A stretch of 64,000 nucleotides of DNA from the NCBI RefSeq assembly GCF_000621125.1, contig NZ_JHZC01000006.1:62001-126000 (forward strand). Reading direction: 5' to 3'. This DNA comes from Maribacter antarcticus DSM 21422 (GTDB lineage: Bacteria; Bacteroidota; Bacteroidia; Flavobacteriales; Flavobacteriaceae). The notes beneath the pieces are model-generated. The model had not been told where the DNA came from. It did no database searches and saw nothing but the letters and a program-made list of their open reading frames with translations. Each line of letters begins with the position of its first letter. Positions within the stretch are counted from its first letter, which is position 1. Both the position numbers and the translations under genes were made by a program. Positions 37,958-48,409 of the stretch are shown here, one piece after another.

Positions 37958-40051
37958 TTACAAGCCTTCCGCCTGTATAGCTGTTATGACCACTGTATTA
38001 AATATATCATCTACAGTGCAACCACGACTCAAGTCGTTTACCGGTTTATTAAGTCCCTGTAACATAGGGCCAATCGCCAATGCGCCGGTTTCTCGTTGCA
38101 CTGCTTTGTAGGTGTTATTTCCGGTATTTAAATCAGGGAAAATAAACACGGTGGCTTTTCCGGCCACTTCGGAATCGGGTAGTTTGCTCATACCCACTTT
38201 TATATCTACCGCAGCATCGTACTGTATGGGGCCTTCTATTTTAAGGTCGGGTCGTTTTTGTTTTACAATTTCCGTGGCTTTTCGTACGCGGTCTACATCT
38301 TCGCCCATACCAGATGCGCCAGAAGAGTAGGAGAGCATGGCAATCCGTGGTTCTATACCAAAGGCAGAACTGGTATTCGCAGATGAAATAGCGATTTCGG
38401 CTAATTGTTCTGCATTTGGATTGGGGTTAATGGCACAATCGCCAAAAACGGTTACCCGATCGGGAAGACACATGAAAAATACAGATGATACCAAGGACAC
38501 CTCAGGCCTTGTTTTTACAAATTGTAAAGCGGGAAGTATGGTATGCTGTGTCGTATGTATGGCACCTGAAACCATTCCGTCTGCATGACCTTTATAAACC
38601 ATCATGGTTCCAAAATAGGAGACATCTGTCATTAAATCTTCAGCCATGGTAAGATCTACGTTCTTGTGTTTTCGAAGCTCGAATAGGGTAGTGGCATAGT
38701 CTTTAAAATAAGATGATTCTGCTGGGTCTATGATTTGGATTTTTTCTAAATCCAAAGCGATATCCAATGTTGTGAGTTTCCCTACTATTTGTGCCTTGTT
38801 CCCCAATAGGGTAAGTTCCACGGCGTTGGCATCGATTAATTGCTTTGCTGCTTTCAAGATGCGTTCGTCTATCCCTTCAGGAAGGACAATATGCTTTTTA
38901 TTTTTCTTGGCGCGTTTCAATAAATTATACTGGAACATCCTTGGTGTAATACCAGTTGCCTTAAAGGTAATCAAGTGTTCTGCCAAGTTTTCGGTAGGTA
39001 TATAGGTTTCAAAGTCACTAATTGCGGTCTGAATCTTTTCGGTATTTTCCGCATACATCTGAGATTTTATAGCACCAATACGGTTGGCCATGCCAAAGGT
39101 GCCTCCTTCCACAGAAATGATGGGAACAATATCCGTTAGCCCCTCTATAAGTTTACGAATAGATTCTTCTGGCGTAATACCGCCTGTGAGCACAATACCC
39201 GAGATGGATGGATAATTGGCCGAAATATTAGCCTGTAAGGCTCCTAAAATAATATCGGCCCGATCGCCTGGAGTAATTACAAGACCGTTTTCCTTTAAAT
39301 GGTCCAGGTAGTTTCGCAGTTGCATCGCACCCACGCTAAAACCATCTACTCTATTATTGATATAATTGTGGCCAAACAAAATTTTACCGCCCAAGGTTTC
39401 CGTAATTTCTTTTACAGAAGGATTTCCCAAGATGGGATTTAAGGGAATAGCCGCGACCATAACATTTTCAGGAAGTTGTTTTTTGAGTTGTTCTGTAATG
39501 AGGCTCAAGTTTTCCTGCTGTACCTTGTTGGCTATGGCAGCCAATACCTGTACCCCTTTATCATCAAAGGAGTCATAAGCAATTTGTAGATTTCCTACCA
39601 GGCCTTCCAGCGTCTTGTCTACTCCGCTCGCTAAAATAATGGCAGGGATACCTAAGTTTTTTGCGATGATGATATTGATGTCAAATTCGATAATCGCTCC
39701 CTCACCAGTAAAATTAGTTCCTTCTACCAGCACAAAATCGGATTGTTCCTCTATAGCCTTATATTTTTCGATGATTTTACTGATGATTTCGTCTTCCTCG
39801 TCATCATTTTTCATGCGTATGACCTGACTTCGTGTAAAGGCATAAGCGTCTTCAAAAGGAATATCTAAGTTGAAAAAGTTGGTAATTGTATTGATATGAT
39901 TATCAATTGTACCAAGTTCAAAATCATCGATAATCGGTTTGAAATAGCCCACTTTTGCGGCTTTGCCCAAAAGTAGGTGCATCAGTCCAAGTGATATGAT
40001 AGATTTTCCACTATTAGGTTCGGTAGTAGCGATGTAAACAGCTTTGCTCAT
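37958..40051 (-). CDS. pta: Phosphate acetyltransferase
   Basis: 697-residue long-form enzyme that exchanges CoA and phosphate between acetyl-CoA and acetyl phosphate. The N-terminal third is a BioD-like P-loop domain (IATTEPNSGKSIISLGL, about 7-23), then a DRTGG-type regulatory domain (about 215-320). The C-terminal catalytic domain has GATHTTQHTILPAL-type and SYSSGASGMGEDVDRVRKA motifs near 490 and 600. Domain order and length match the E. coli type. With ackA it makes the acetate pathway. Confidence 0.96.
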   Translation of the reverse strand: MSKAVYIATTEPNSGKSIISLGLMHLLLGKAAKVGYFKPIIDDFELGTIDNHINTITNFFNLDIPFEDAYAFTRSQVIRMKNDDEEDEIISKIIEKYKAIEEQSDFVLVEGTNFTGEGAIIEFDINIIIAKNLGIPAIILASGVDKTLEGLVGNLQIAYDSFDDKGVQVLAAIANKVQQENLSLITEQLKKQLPENVMVAAIPLNPILGNPSVKEITETLGGKILFGHNYINNRVDGFSVGAMQLRNYLDHLKENGLVITPGDRADIILGALQANISANYPSISGIVLTGGITPEESIRKLIEGLTDIVPIISVEGGTFGMANRIGAIKSQMYAENTEKIQTAISDFETYIPTENLAEHLITFKATGITPRMFQYNLLKRAKKNKKHIVLPEGIDERILKAAKQLIDANAVELTLLGNKAQIVGKLTTLDIALDLEKIQIIDPAESSYFKDYATTLFELRKHKNVDLTMAEDLMTDVSYFGTMMVYKGHADGMVSGAIHTTQHTILPALQFVKTRPEVSLVSSVFFMCLPDRVTVFGDCAINPNPNAEQLAEIAISSANTSSAFGIEPRIAMLSYSSGASGMGEDVDRVRKATEIVKQKRPDLKIEGPIQYDAAVDIKVGMSKLPDSEVAGKATVFIFPDLNTGNNTYKAVQRETGALAIGPMLQGLNKPVNDLSRGCTVDDIFNTVVITAIQAEGL

Positions 40052-40203
40052 AGGGTGATTTTGATGCTACAAATTTAGGGGTTAAATCTGTAAAACGGAA
40101 TGCCATACCTTGTTTATCCGTAGTTCCGAAAACTAGAGTATACTTGGGTAATAGCTAGCAAAAAGTAGAAGACTTATATCCATCTGTTTTTTGAAAAATA
40201 TTC

Positions 40204-41346
40204 TCAAAGAATGTACACCACAAAAAACCCTAAATAGCTTCCTAAAGCAGTACCTAAAGTCCCAACTAAAATAGCAGGCAAGATTAGGTCTTTACGGTCA
40301 AATGTTTCTGCAAGTGCAATGGCAGTAGCACCGCCGCCAATATTAGCTTGACTTACGATAGCTATCATTTCCCAATCGCGATAGAGTAAACCACCAATAA
40401 TAATTACGAAAACACCATGAAAGAAAACCGCTACACCTGTAAATAAAAGTAGGGTAACACCGACTTCTTTTAGTTCGGCAACGGCACTTAGTTCACAATA
40501 TGCACCAATTACGGCTAAAAAAATAAAAACCAAGTACATTCCTAAATTATGGCTCCCTTTTAAGTTTGCAACAAATTTGGTTTGCGCCAGTAAAATCCCA
40601 AGGGTTGATAGAATAAGTATGGATGGGATTTGTGGTAGCAGGCTTGAAATACTTTCGGAAACAAAATAGGCGGTAACCCCTAAAAAAAGCAACCATATCA
40701 ATGAAATGAAATCAATATGTTCATCTTCAATATTCGTCTTGTTCTGTGTATTGGGGGTTGATTTTAAATTCGTTTTATCCTTCCAAAAGCTTCTTAAAAA
40801 CACGGGTAAGGCCAAAGTAGATAAAATCCATAATGTGGTCACCACATTATCTACTGCAATCGTTCCTGCATATAAAATCCCTTTTTCTTGAAAGCCATAT
40901 TCCAAAGCCACGGCATTAAAATTGACACTACCGCCTGTATACGTTCCTGTTAGCATACCGGCAATTATTTTTCCATCTTCTCCTAACACTCGCTCTGGGG
41001 ATACCAAAAACCAGGAAAGGAGTATGCCTAGGGTGGTTGCGAAGGAACCTATTAAAAACAAACCAATCATAGGTAATCCCGCTTGTTTAATAGACCTTAA
41101 GTTAACATTTAATAATAAATAAAAAATAGAGATTGGGGCGACATATGTGAAAATCGTACTGTATAGTTCAATACTGTTCGATGCCGAAGGAATTAGTTTT
41201 AGGTTCGCTAGAACTGCCGTGAAAAGAATAACCAATAACGCCGCTCCAAATTGTTTCCCGAATTTAGTTTTACCCGCATACACGGCTAAGATGACCATAA
41301 GGCATAATAGTGCTAAAACGTAAACTGGGTTGGTGATACCGTCCAT
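40204..41346 (-). CDS. DUF819 family membrane protein
   Basis: 380 residues with about ten predicted membrane helices; hydrophobic spans are separated by short loops, with one larger charged loop near 200-215. Family hallmarks include the GMLTGTYTGGSVNFNAVA stretch near 132 and SQANIGGGATAIALAE near 335. DUF819 (YjcL-like) proteins are predicted transporters with no settled substrate. It lies four bases from the PLP-enzyme gene and is likely co-transcribed, which hints at transport of a related amino-acid or sulfur compound (inference). Confidence 0.88.
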   Translation of the reverse strand: MDGITNPVYVLALLCLMVILAVYAGKTKFGKQFGAALLVILFTAVLANLKLIPSASNSIELYSTIFTYVAPISIFYLLLNVNLRSIKQAGLPMIGLFLIGSFATTLGILLSWFLVSPERVLGEDGKIIAGMLTGTYTGGSVNFNAVALEYGFQEKGILYAGTIAVDNVVTTLWILSTLALPVFLRSFWKDKTNLKSTPNTQNKTNIEDEHIDFISLIWLLFLGVTAYFVSESISSLLPQIPSILILSTLGILLAQTKFVANLKGSHNLGMYLVFIFLAVIGAYCELSAVAELKEVGVTLLLFTGVAVFFHGVFVIIIGGLLYRDWEMIAIVSQANIGGGATAIALAETFDRKDLILPAILVGTLGTALGSYLGFFVVYIL

Positions 41347-41350
41347 TTAT

Positions 41351-43288
41351 TTATAGGCTTTCGACAAACTTTAAAAATACGTTCTTGTGCAACTCAAGGT
41401 CCATATTAGGCGAAAGTGATACACGAACAATATAATCTTTGTCCCCTTCTTTTGTAGTTCCCTGTGTAGAGGTTGCGGGTATGGTCCAATAGCAACCCTG
41501 TAACTGCCCGTAGCTTACACAGAACTTACTTTCGCTAGGTATTTCGGTAATCATTAGATTGATTAATTTTAGATTTAAGGCTCTCTTGTAGGCCTCTTTT
41601 TCTTCGGAAGTATTCCCTTTTGTAGGCAGATCTAATGAAAATACGGAGGGTGTAAACCCGTCGGCTGCTAATGCGGTTGAAACAAAATTAATTTTCGCGG
41701 TTGGTAAGCTCTTTTGGATATAGTTTACAAATTCACGAGTATTTGTATAAGCATCGGTAATTCGTTGATTCATTGTAGGCAGTTGGGTTGCCAATATTTC
41801 ATATTGGAGATCTGTAGCTTCGTTGTCGCAAAGTTTGAGGTGCAATGCTATGTTGCCCATCAACCCTTCCGTTTTTTTATTAGCCACACAGTAGCCAGCA
41901 GTGCATAGTCCGCCACTTGGAAATTTTGATCCGCTCGCGTATGAAATGGCCCTAACCGTAGAGAGGATTTCACCTTCACCCAAAAAGTACACGTTAGGAC
42001 AAAATGTCTGATCTAAAATAAAAACAGGATCAATAGCAATTTCTCCCGTTGGGGTTTTACGTACTTTGTTTAAAGCGGCCTTTAATTTTGCCAAATCTGG
42101 TACTTCAACTCTGGGGTTGGTTGGAATTTCGGCGATGATGTACGGTACCGCGTCTTCCCTAGCAATTTTCGTTAACACGGTGTCGATGCTTTGCACCATA
42201 TCATTATCACCATCTACTGGTAAATCTACCACTTCTACGTTGTCTATGCATGCAGCAACGCGCCGTGCTTGGTCGTTTGTGCCGCCATAGCAATTTGGAG
42301 GAACAATAAATTTGACCGCTTTTCCTTTATGATTTTCAAGCGCATGGTGAACGAGACCCATCATAATCGCATATTGAACAGATAGTCCGCTAGAACCGAC
42401 TATAGGCGTTGTAGTTGTCCCGGTAATGGTAGAAATTGAAGCTAAAACGCTTGTTTTGTTCGCCTTAATAGTGCTTTCTTGATTATGAAAAGAAGATTGC
42501 TCTATGACCGACTTTAAGCCAGCAAGGCAATTGGCTGGCGTCATTGCAATCGTCTCTCTTCTTCTTACATGCTGAATTTCTGAGATATAAGATTTATTTT
42601 GTTCTCCATTGGCTATTAAAACGCTTCCTAAATGCGCATAAGCATTGATGAAAAAGTCAATATTTGGGTTGAGGTCAATAGTGCCAATTTTATCTTGTTG
42701 TGCTATAAAAATGGTGCTACCGTTAAACGGAGAAATGGCTGCTACGTTTTCCACTTTCTTTAGCTCAAATTGATACCCATATATGCTTCTTAAAAGATTT
42801 ACATCTAACATTTCTGGTAACTCGCCTGTATAGATGATTTGGGTGTTTTTAGTAGCTAAAAGATTTTTTCTTAAGACGGCCAATACAGGAATTGTCTGTG
42901 ATGAAAAACTGATTATAGTTTCTGGTTTTAACTGATGTGCCTGAGCGATTACCCATTCTAGTATGCAGGATAATGGATGTCCTAAGCGAATATAATCATA
43001 TGCAGTAGGGAGTTTCTGGAGTGCAGATATAGCTGAATTATTCGTATTAAATAAGCTTTCAAACTCCTTTAAGAAGTCACTTTTAGCTAATGCCTCATCA
43101 TAAATATCCAGTCGATGGGTAGTTAGGCGTAACCAGTCAGCTGGCATATGTTCTAACACATCTTTACTATAATTCAGTACATTATTTTTTTTATAAATAT
43201 CTGGTCGATGGGTAGTTAGGCGTAACCAGTCAGCTGGCATATGTTCTAACACATCTTTACTATAATTCAGTACATTATTTTCTTTCAT
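41351..43288 (-). CDS. Cys/Met-metabolism-type PLP enzyme with duplicated N-terminus
   Basis: 645 residues. The C-terminal two thirds resemble cystathionine gamma-synthase/lyase-fold PLP enzymes: SSGLSVQYAIMMGLV, IPTNPRVEVPDLAKLK, and the Schiff-base lysine region YASGSKFPSGGLC near residue 450. The N-terminal 250 residues are an extension I do not recognise. The first 33 residues are repeated almost exactly at 32-64 because of a 93-bp tandem duplication. The frame stays open, so the protein is simply 31 residues longer. The substrate is unknown; the neighbouring DUF819 permease may be a partner. Confidence 0.82.
   Translation of the reverse strand: MKENNVLNYSKDVLEHMPADWLRLTTHRPDIYKKNNVLNYSKDVLEHMPADWLRLTTHRLDIYDEALAKSDFLKEFESLFNTNNSAISALQKLPTAYDYIRLGHPLSCILEWVIAQAHQLKPETIISFSSQTIPVLAVLRKNLLATKNTQIIYTGELPEMLDVNLLRSIYGYQFELKKVENVAAISPFNGSTIFIAQQDKIGTIDLNPNIDFFINAYAHLGSVLIANGEQNKSYISEIQHVRRRETIAMTPANCLAGLKSVIEQSSFHNQESTIKANKTSVLASISTITGTTTTPIVGSSGLSVQYAIMMGLVHHALENHKGKAVKFIVPPNCYGGTNDQARRVAACIDNVEVVDLPVDGDNDMVQSIDTVLTKIAREDAVPYIIAEIPTNPRVEVPDLAKLKAALNKVRKTPTGEIAIDPVFILDQTFCPNVYFLGEGEILSTVRAISYASGSKFPSGGLCTAGYCVANKKTEGLMGNIALHLKLCDNEATDLQYEILATQLPTMNQRITDAYTNTREFVNYIQKSLPTAKINFVSTALAADGFTPSVFSLDLPTKGNTSEEKEAYKRALNLKLINLMITEIPSESKFCVSYGQLQGCYWTIPATSTQGTTKEGDKDYIVRVSLSPNMDLELHKNVFLKFVESL
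43101..43282. repeat. 93-bp tandem duplication in the 5' end of the PLP-enzyme gene
   Basis: Two copies, at 43101..43193 and from 43194, are offset by exactly 93 bases (31 codons). About 78 consecutive bases are identical; the visible differences are two bases near the start of the copies (giving Pro29 versus Leu60 in the protein) and the junction at the far end. The copy next to the start codon runs to about 43282. Confidence 0.93.
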
Positions 43289-43495
43289 AGGAGGAAACTT
43301 TCATAAAAAGGTAAGCTACATTAATTAGATTTATTTTGAAAGTGTTACACGCTGTTTTGTTCGTTTATGGCACACCAAAAACTGTAAGGAGTAGGATACT
43401 ATTCCTGTATACACTAGTACACAAGCCTATGGTAGCCGTTTATCGCTATAACAAAGAGCGAGTGCTGTTATTGAATACATTTGGTCTTAGATTTA

Positions 43496-44449
43496 TTATT
43501 CAATCGTAATGGTACCCAAATGCGTTGGAATAATTACGTTGGTCTCTGGCGAAAGTCGTTTTACATCTTCTGCGAAGGGCCTTAGTTTTTGGTTAACCCC
43601 ACTTTGTTGGCTAAATCCGTAAGGCAGGCGAAAGTTGTCCCAATGCGTGGGAATAATAATTTTAGGATAATTGGTAACCTTTAAAAGACGTTCGTTGTAT
43701 TGGTATAGGCCCAGTTGTGAGCGGTTTACCCCAGCCAAAAGTATATCTGGTTCTTGCCCTACCAACTCCCGTTCTACAAAGTTCATCGATGCCATGGTCA
43801 AAATAGTGTGATTGGCAAAACGGGCCAAAAACATAAGCGAATTACCTTCGATAAACTCCGATACTTTGAGTGGTGTGTTTGGTGTTTCGGTATAGGTTCT
43901 GGAGTCGATATAATGTTTGTCGTTCAAAGCAGAATGTATGGATGGTATTACTTGAACAGAAAAATTTTCGAACTGATAGTCTTCTCCGCCCTGTACTGGA
44001 TACAATTGTTCCTCAGGGATGCCATAGCCACGGAGTATATTGCGCGTGGTTTCTGTGCCAATGACCTTAGCACCTGTTTTTTTAGCGATATAAGGCACAT
44101 CTGCCAAATGATCAAAATGGGAATGATGTACTAGGATAAAATCTGCTTTGGTAATCAAACTATCAATAAGCAAGGTATCTGAAACGAAAATATCAGATCG
44201 TAAAACCGTTTCTCGGGTATCATCGGAACTTACTCCAGGGCCTGTACCTAATTTTGCTCTAGTAATATAAGGGTCTACTAATACGGTTATATCTCCATCG
44301 GTTATTTCCCAACCTGCCGTGCCAAAATATTTCAATTTTACGGGGTTGTTTTGTGCGTTCATTGCTAGGCCAGTTAACATAACGAAAAGGACTACAAAGT
44401 TGAAAAGGCCCCTCGTGTTCTGCATTGATTGTTTTGTAAGTGTTTTCAT
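43496..44449 (-). CDS. Exported MBL-fold metallo-hydrolase
   Basis: About 317 residues from the ATG at 44449, chosen because it directly precedes a signal peptide ending GLAMNAQ; a frame reaching 44491 adds 14 residues. The metallo-beta-lactamase fold is shown by VDPYITR, the metal-binding HHSHFDHLAD, a downstream IPSIHSALNDKH and IIPTHWDNFRLP. It resembles UlaG-like lactonase-type MBL proteins in outline. The substrate is unknown. It stands alone between intergenic gaps. Confidence 0.88.
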   Translation of the reverse strand: MKTLTKQSMQNTRGLFNFVVLFVMLTGLAMNAQNNPVKLKYFGTAGWEITDGDITVLVDPYITRAKLGTGPGVSSDDTRETVLRSDIFVSDTLLIDSLITKADFILVHHSHFDHLADVPYIAKKTGAKVIGTETTRNILRGYGIPEEQLYPVQGGEDYQFENFSVQVIPSIHSALNDKHYIDSRTYTETPNTPLKVSEFIEGNSLMFLARFANHTILTMASMNFVERELVGQEPDILLAGVNRSQLGLYQYNERLLKVTNYPKIIIPTHWDNFRLPYGFSQQSGVNQKLRPFAEDVKRLSPETNVIIPTHLGTITIE

Positions 44450-44837
44450 AATAGGTTGGTTTAGCCAGGTTAGTCTTATTTTTATTGTCAATTAAAATAG
44501 TAGCGATTGAACTTGTCGGAATTAGCGTCTGGGATATTGGGAAGACCATTTGTTATTTAAATCTACTCTGTTAATCATATCTTTTTTAAAAGATACGTTA
44601 TCTAATTGATGCTCTAGCCGCGTTGTTTCATTCTCTGTATTTAAATATATAAAATATAAGACTCACAGAATTTTCACATCTTTTCTGTACACAAGGTCTT
44701 TTGGAATTTAGGCTCTTTTAATTGAAGGAATCGTTTTTAGATAGTATTTGTACTGTAAAGTGACAATATAAAACAAAGCGCAGCGTAGTTTTACCGCTCC
44801 TTATTTTACACTTTTCGATGGGTTTCGAATTGCTATT
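44450..44837. other. Intergenic stretch, nothing recognised
   Basis: About 390 bases of AT-rich sequence between the MBL gene start and the M16 peptidase end. No RNA gene, repeat or open frame of interest was seen. Confidence 0.5.
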
Positions 44838-47714
44838 TCAATCTTTTATTTCTTTTTTAACAGATGAATCTTTTTCAGGCATAACGTTACCCAAAGCATC
44901 TAACTCAACAATTTCATAACCCAATTCAATTAATTGAGCTATGTTGCTAGCCTTATCTCCAACAACAAGAATATTCATATTCTGAATTTGAAGGTGTTTA
45001 TCAGCCAGACTATTTATTTCTTTTTTTGTGATAGAATTGATAATCTGACCTTGTACATCTACAAAGTTTTTGTCCAAATTGTAATGTACAATCCTACCTA
45101 GGAAGTTTGCTTTTTGACGCGGAGTTTCATAGCTACGAGCATCACGCTGACCAATTGAATTTCGCATAAACGTCAATTCGTCATCGGTTATTCCACCATT
45201 CTTGTAATTGGTGATTTCCTTCATAAATTCTGAAACGGCTCCTGCAGTAGCTTCTCCTTTTACTCCTGCACTAGCAGTATAGGGTCCAGGATTATCATTA
45301 GAATTAAAGTATGAACCAGCACCATAGGTCCAGCCCTTGTCTTCTCTTAAATTTAAATTGATTCTACTGTTAAAAGCACCACCTAAAGCATAATTCATCA
45401 AATTAGATTTGAAGTAATTTCCCGTAACATCATAGGGCATATCGGTTATATATCCGATACGGATTTCGGATTGTGGGGCACCTGCTTTATCAATTAAATA
45501 AATTTTGGTTTTATCCTGTTCACGTACTGCCGGCATACTAGGAATTTTAGCAGCTTTATTCTCCCATAAATTTAAAAAACTTAAAGAAGGCATGATTTCT
45601 TTTTTTGAAATATCACCAACGACAACCAATTCTGATAATTCTGGCGCATAGTATTTATCGTAAAACCTTTGAACATCTTCCAGGGTAATACTAATAACTG
45701 ATTCTTCTATACCACTTGATGGTACAGCATAGATATGGTCGTCACCGTACAATAATCTTTGGTATACATTCGAAGCAATAGCTGAAGGGTCTTTAATTAA
45801 AGATTTCAAATTTTCTAATTGTTGCTTTTTTACACGATTAAAATCTTCCTCAGAAAATTTACGACGGTAGAGCTTTTCTTTAACTATTTCCATCGTTCTA
45901 GCCAGGCTCTTTTTTAAAGAATTTATACTGATGGTAGTTTTAGTATTATTAGCAGATATATTAATACTGCTCCCAATTTTTCTCAGCTCTTCTTGAATCT
46001 GTTCTGAAGTATAATTCTCCGTAGACTCTGTCATCATCGAAGCTGTTAACACTGCTAAACCAGACTTGTCTGGTGTATAGATGTCCATTCTATGGCCTCC
46101 GTTTATATTTAATTGTAGAGCTACTACAGGGATTTCATTGGTTTCGGTACCAATAATTTTCATCCCGTTATTCAATTTTTCTGACCAGAATTCTGGCACT
46201 TGTACTAAAGGTGATGCTCCTGGTTTCGGTTGAATACTTCGATCAAAAGTATCGCCTATCGGTCGCGTATATGATAATTTACTATAATCAGTAGTTAAGA
46301 ACGGGTTGTTCCCACTGGTAATTGGTTTAAAGTTGTTTTCTTTGGCAGGCTTTGTTTTATCGTCAGGCAAAATACTTAAAACCACAGAAGGTTTTCCTTT
46401 GATGTACTTTGTATAAACTCTTAAAACATCTTCTTTGGTAATATTTTGATAGCGCTCCAAATCAGCACCAACACTGTTAGGGTCACCCAAAAAAGTTTCA
46501 TAGCTCGCTAATTGCGATACTTTACCACTTACACTGGCAAGACCATTAATAAAATTGGATTCCATGCTGATTTTGAATTTATCAACGTCATCTTGAGTAA
46601 CACCTGTTTTTTCGAATTCCTCCAATACTTGGTTTATTTCATTTTCAACATCAGCTAAAACTGCACCAGGAAAAGGAAAAATATTTATGGTGAAAGCTCC
46701 TGCTAGTTCACTACATGGATTTGAACTTGATGCCTGGACTGCTTTCTTCGTCAATACAAATTTCTTGTATAAGAAGGAGCCTTTGCCTGTTCCTAAAATA
46801 TCTGCAAGGCAATCCAATGGAGCCTCGTCTGGATGATGACGTCCAATAGTTGGGAAGCTTAAAAATAGCGCAGGAAATCTAACATTCTTATCTACATAAG
46901 AAACATACCTATTTTCATCCAAAACAACTGGATCTAAACGCATTGGTTGCACATCTGGCCCCGCTGGGATAACGCCAAAATATTTTTCAGTCAATTTAAT
47001 AACTTCCTGTGGGTCAACATCACCTCCTATAGTAAGGGTTGCGTTATTAGGCCCATACCATCGCATAAAAAATTTCTTTAGGTCTTCAACTTTAACCCTA
47101 TCAAGGTCTTTCAGTTTTCCAATTGTCAACCATGAGTACGGATGCCCATACGGATAAAGTGTCTCGGCCATTAACTCACTGCGGGGACCATAAGGGCGGT
47201 TGTCATAGTTTTGTCCCTTTTCGTTTTTTACTGTTTCTCTTTGTATTTCAAATTTTTCTTGTGTTACAGAATCTAGAAAAAAGCCCATACGATCTGCCTC
47301 CATCCAAAGCATTAACTCTAGTTGATTACTTGGTGCGGTTTCATAATAATTGGTTCTATCGGTACTCGTAGAGCCATTAAGTGTTCCACCTGCATCCGAG
47401 ATGAGTTTAAAATGCTCCTCGTCGGCTACATTCTCAGAGCCTTGAAACATCATGTGTTCAAAAAAATGTGCAAATCCAGATTTCTGAACTTCTTCTCGTG
47501 CAGATCCAACATGATACGTTATATCAACGTGCACCAGAGGATCAGAATGATCTTCATGGATGATTAATTTAAGTCCGTTAGCTAATTGGTATTTTTCGTA
47601 GGGAATAATAACTTCGCTATCGGTATTTGTTACTTTTTCAATTAATTTAGTTTGAGACCACCCGAAGGTCGCGATAAACATAATAAAAAGGATGAGAATA
47701 CTTTTTGATTTCAT
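44838..47714 (-). CDS. Secreted two-domain M16 family zinc peptidase
   Basis: 958 residues with a signal peptide ending FGWSQ (about residue 21). The inverted zinc motif HFFEH is at 83-87 with the distal Glu in QRETVKNEKGQNYDN near 160, so the first half is the active domain. The second half (from about 500) repeats the M16 fold without the zinc motif, as is normal for this architecture (pitrilysin/PqqL-type pairs). It is predicted to degrade peptides in the periplasm. A promoter-like pair of elements lies 45 bases upstream. Confidence 0.94.
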   Translation of the reverse strand: MKSKSILILFIMFIATFGWSQTKLIEKVTNTDSEVIIPYEKYQLANGLKLIIHEDHSDPLVHVDITYHVGSAREEVQKSGFAHFFEHMMFQGSENVADEEHFKLISDAGGTLNGSTSTDRTNYYETAPSNQLELMLWMEADRMGFFLDSVTQEKFEIQRETVKNEKGQNYDNRPYGPRSELMAETLYPYGHPYSWLTIGKLKDLDRVKVEDLKKFFMRWYGPNNATLTIGGDVDPQEVIKLTEKYFGVIPAGPDVQPMRLDPVVLDENRYVSYVDKNVRFPALFLSFPTIGRHHPDEAPLDCLADILGTGKGSFLYKKFVLTKKAVQASSSNPCSELAGAFTINIFPFPGAVLADVENEINQVLEEFEKTGVTQDDVDKFKISMESNFINGLASVSGKVSQLASYETFLGDPNSVGADLERYQNITKEDVLRVYTKYIKGKPSVVLSILPDDKTKPAKENNFKPITSGNNPFLTTDYSKLSYTRPIGDTFDRSIQPKPGASPLVQVPEFWSEKLNNGMKIIGTETNEIPVVALQLNINGGHRMDIYTPDKSGLAVLTASMMTESTENYTSEQIQEELRKIGSSINISANNTKTTISINSLKKSLARTMEIVKEKLYRRKFSEEDFNRVKKQQLENLKSLIKDPSAIASNVYQRLLYGDDHIYAVPSSGIEESVISITLEDVQRFYDKYYAPELSELVVVGDISKKEIMPSLSFLNLWENKAAKIPSMPAVREQDKTKIYLIDKAGAPQSEIRIGYITDMPYDVTGNYFKSNLMNYALGGAFNSRINLNLREDKGWTYGAGSYFNSNDNPGPYTASAGVKGEATAGAVSEFMKEITNYKNGGITDDELTFMRNSIGQRDARSYETPRQKANFLGRIVHYNLDKNFVDVQGQIINSITKKEINSLADKHLQIQNMNILVVGDKASNIAQLIELGYEIVELDALGNVMPEKDSSVKKEIKD

Positions 47715-47757
47715 GAAAGAGTATTTATGTAATATTGAGTTTTAACATTTGTTTTAG

Positions 47758-47787
47758 TAAACATAAGTCGACAACTTTTTTATGCAA
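47758..47787 (-). promoter_or_regulatory. Candidate promoter of the M16 peptidase gene
   Basis: On the minus strand TTG (47785-47787) is followed after 19 bases by TATGTTTA (47758-47765), one base off the TAnnTTTG consensus. It leaves a leader of about 40 bases to the ATG. Confidence 0.35.
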
Positions 47788-48300
47788 GGCTTAAGATTCA
47801 CTTTTTTGAATAGTCATAATTATCGCTAAGCGCGCTCCATTGTACCTATTAATAAGTAGTTTGGCGGAGCATTACAAAAGGATAAAATTATGCTACTTAT
47901 CAAATATAATCAAACTCCTTATCAAAGCACAGGCCTCGTTTTGTTTTTAATTGTTGCTAGCCAACGTTTTTCTTTAGTCCGACCATTCTAATTCTCTTGC
48001 AATCGGCATACTATTTCCCTTTAATCAAACATGTTTTCTTTACATTTTTCTGGACTTTGGTTTTCATATTTTTCAACGTTTTTGATATCCATGTTTAAAA
48101 GAAAATTTCCGCGAACGTCGAAAGCCAATCCTCGATTCCTGATTGTTCGTTGGGAGGTTCTGTTGACCGGTTATTGTGTTCCGCCGATAAAACTTTAAAT
48201 GCCAAGGATTCCAACTCGCTAGTATATTCGCCGATGGAAGGTAAATACCATAAATTCAGTTTAGACAACTACATGTATTCACTGTCAAGCAATTCGATTC
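47788..48300. other. Intergenic graveyard with an unidentified coding fragment
   Basis: No intact gene is present. On the minus strand, about 48095..48270 reads as an open, protein-like segment containing LWYLPSIGEYTSELESLAFK and ending EDWLSTFAEIFF before a TAA. An in-frame TAG lies just upstream, preceded by more protein-like sequence. I do not recognise the family; it may be the tail of a lost gene. The rest holds no feature. Confidence 0.4.
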
Positions 48301-48409
48301 TCAATTGTTTGAAATAATTTCTCCAATGGCATAGTTCAAATACACTCCTGTATTAACTTCTGAACGTAAATTTTGTCTAATATTTTTAAAGAATATTATC
48401 TTTGATCAT
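48301..48409 (-). pseudogene. DUF6090 N-terminal remnant
   Basis: Right after the nitrilase stop (the ATG overlaps it), a minus-strand segment reads FFKNIRQNLRSEVNTGVYLN followed by YAIGEI and a TGA. This matches the start of DUF6090 family proteins and the related remnant at 52708..53495, which reads FFRRVRQKIRTENKFSKYLM and then YAIGEV. A frameshift lies about eight codons after the ATG and nothing of the transmembrane segment or body follows. It is a dead fragment. Confidence 0.6.
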
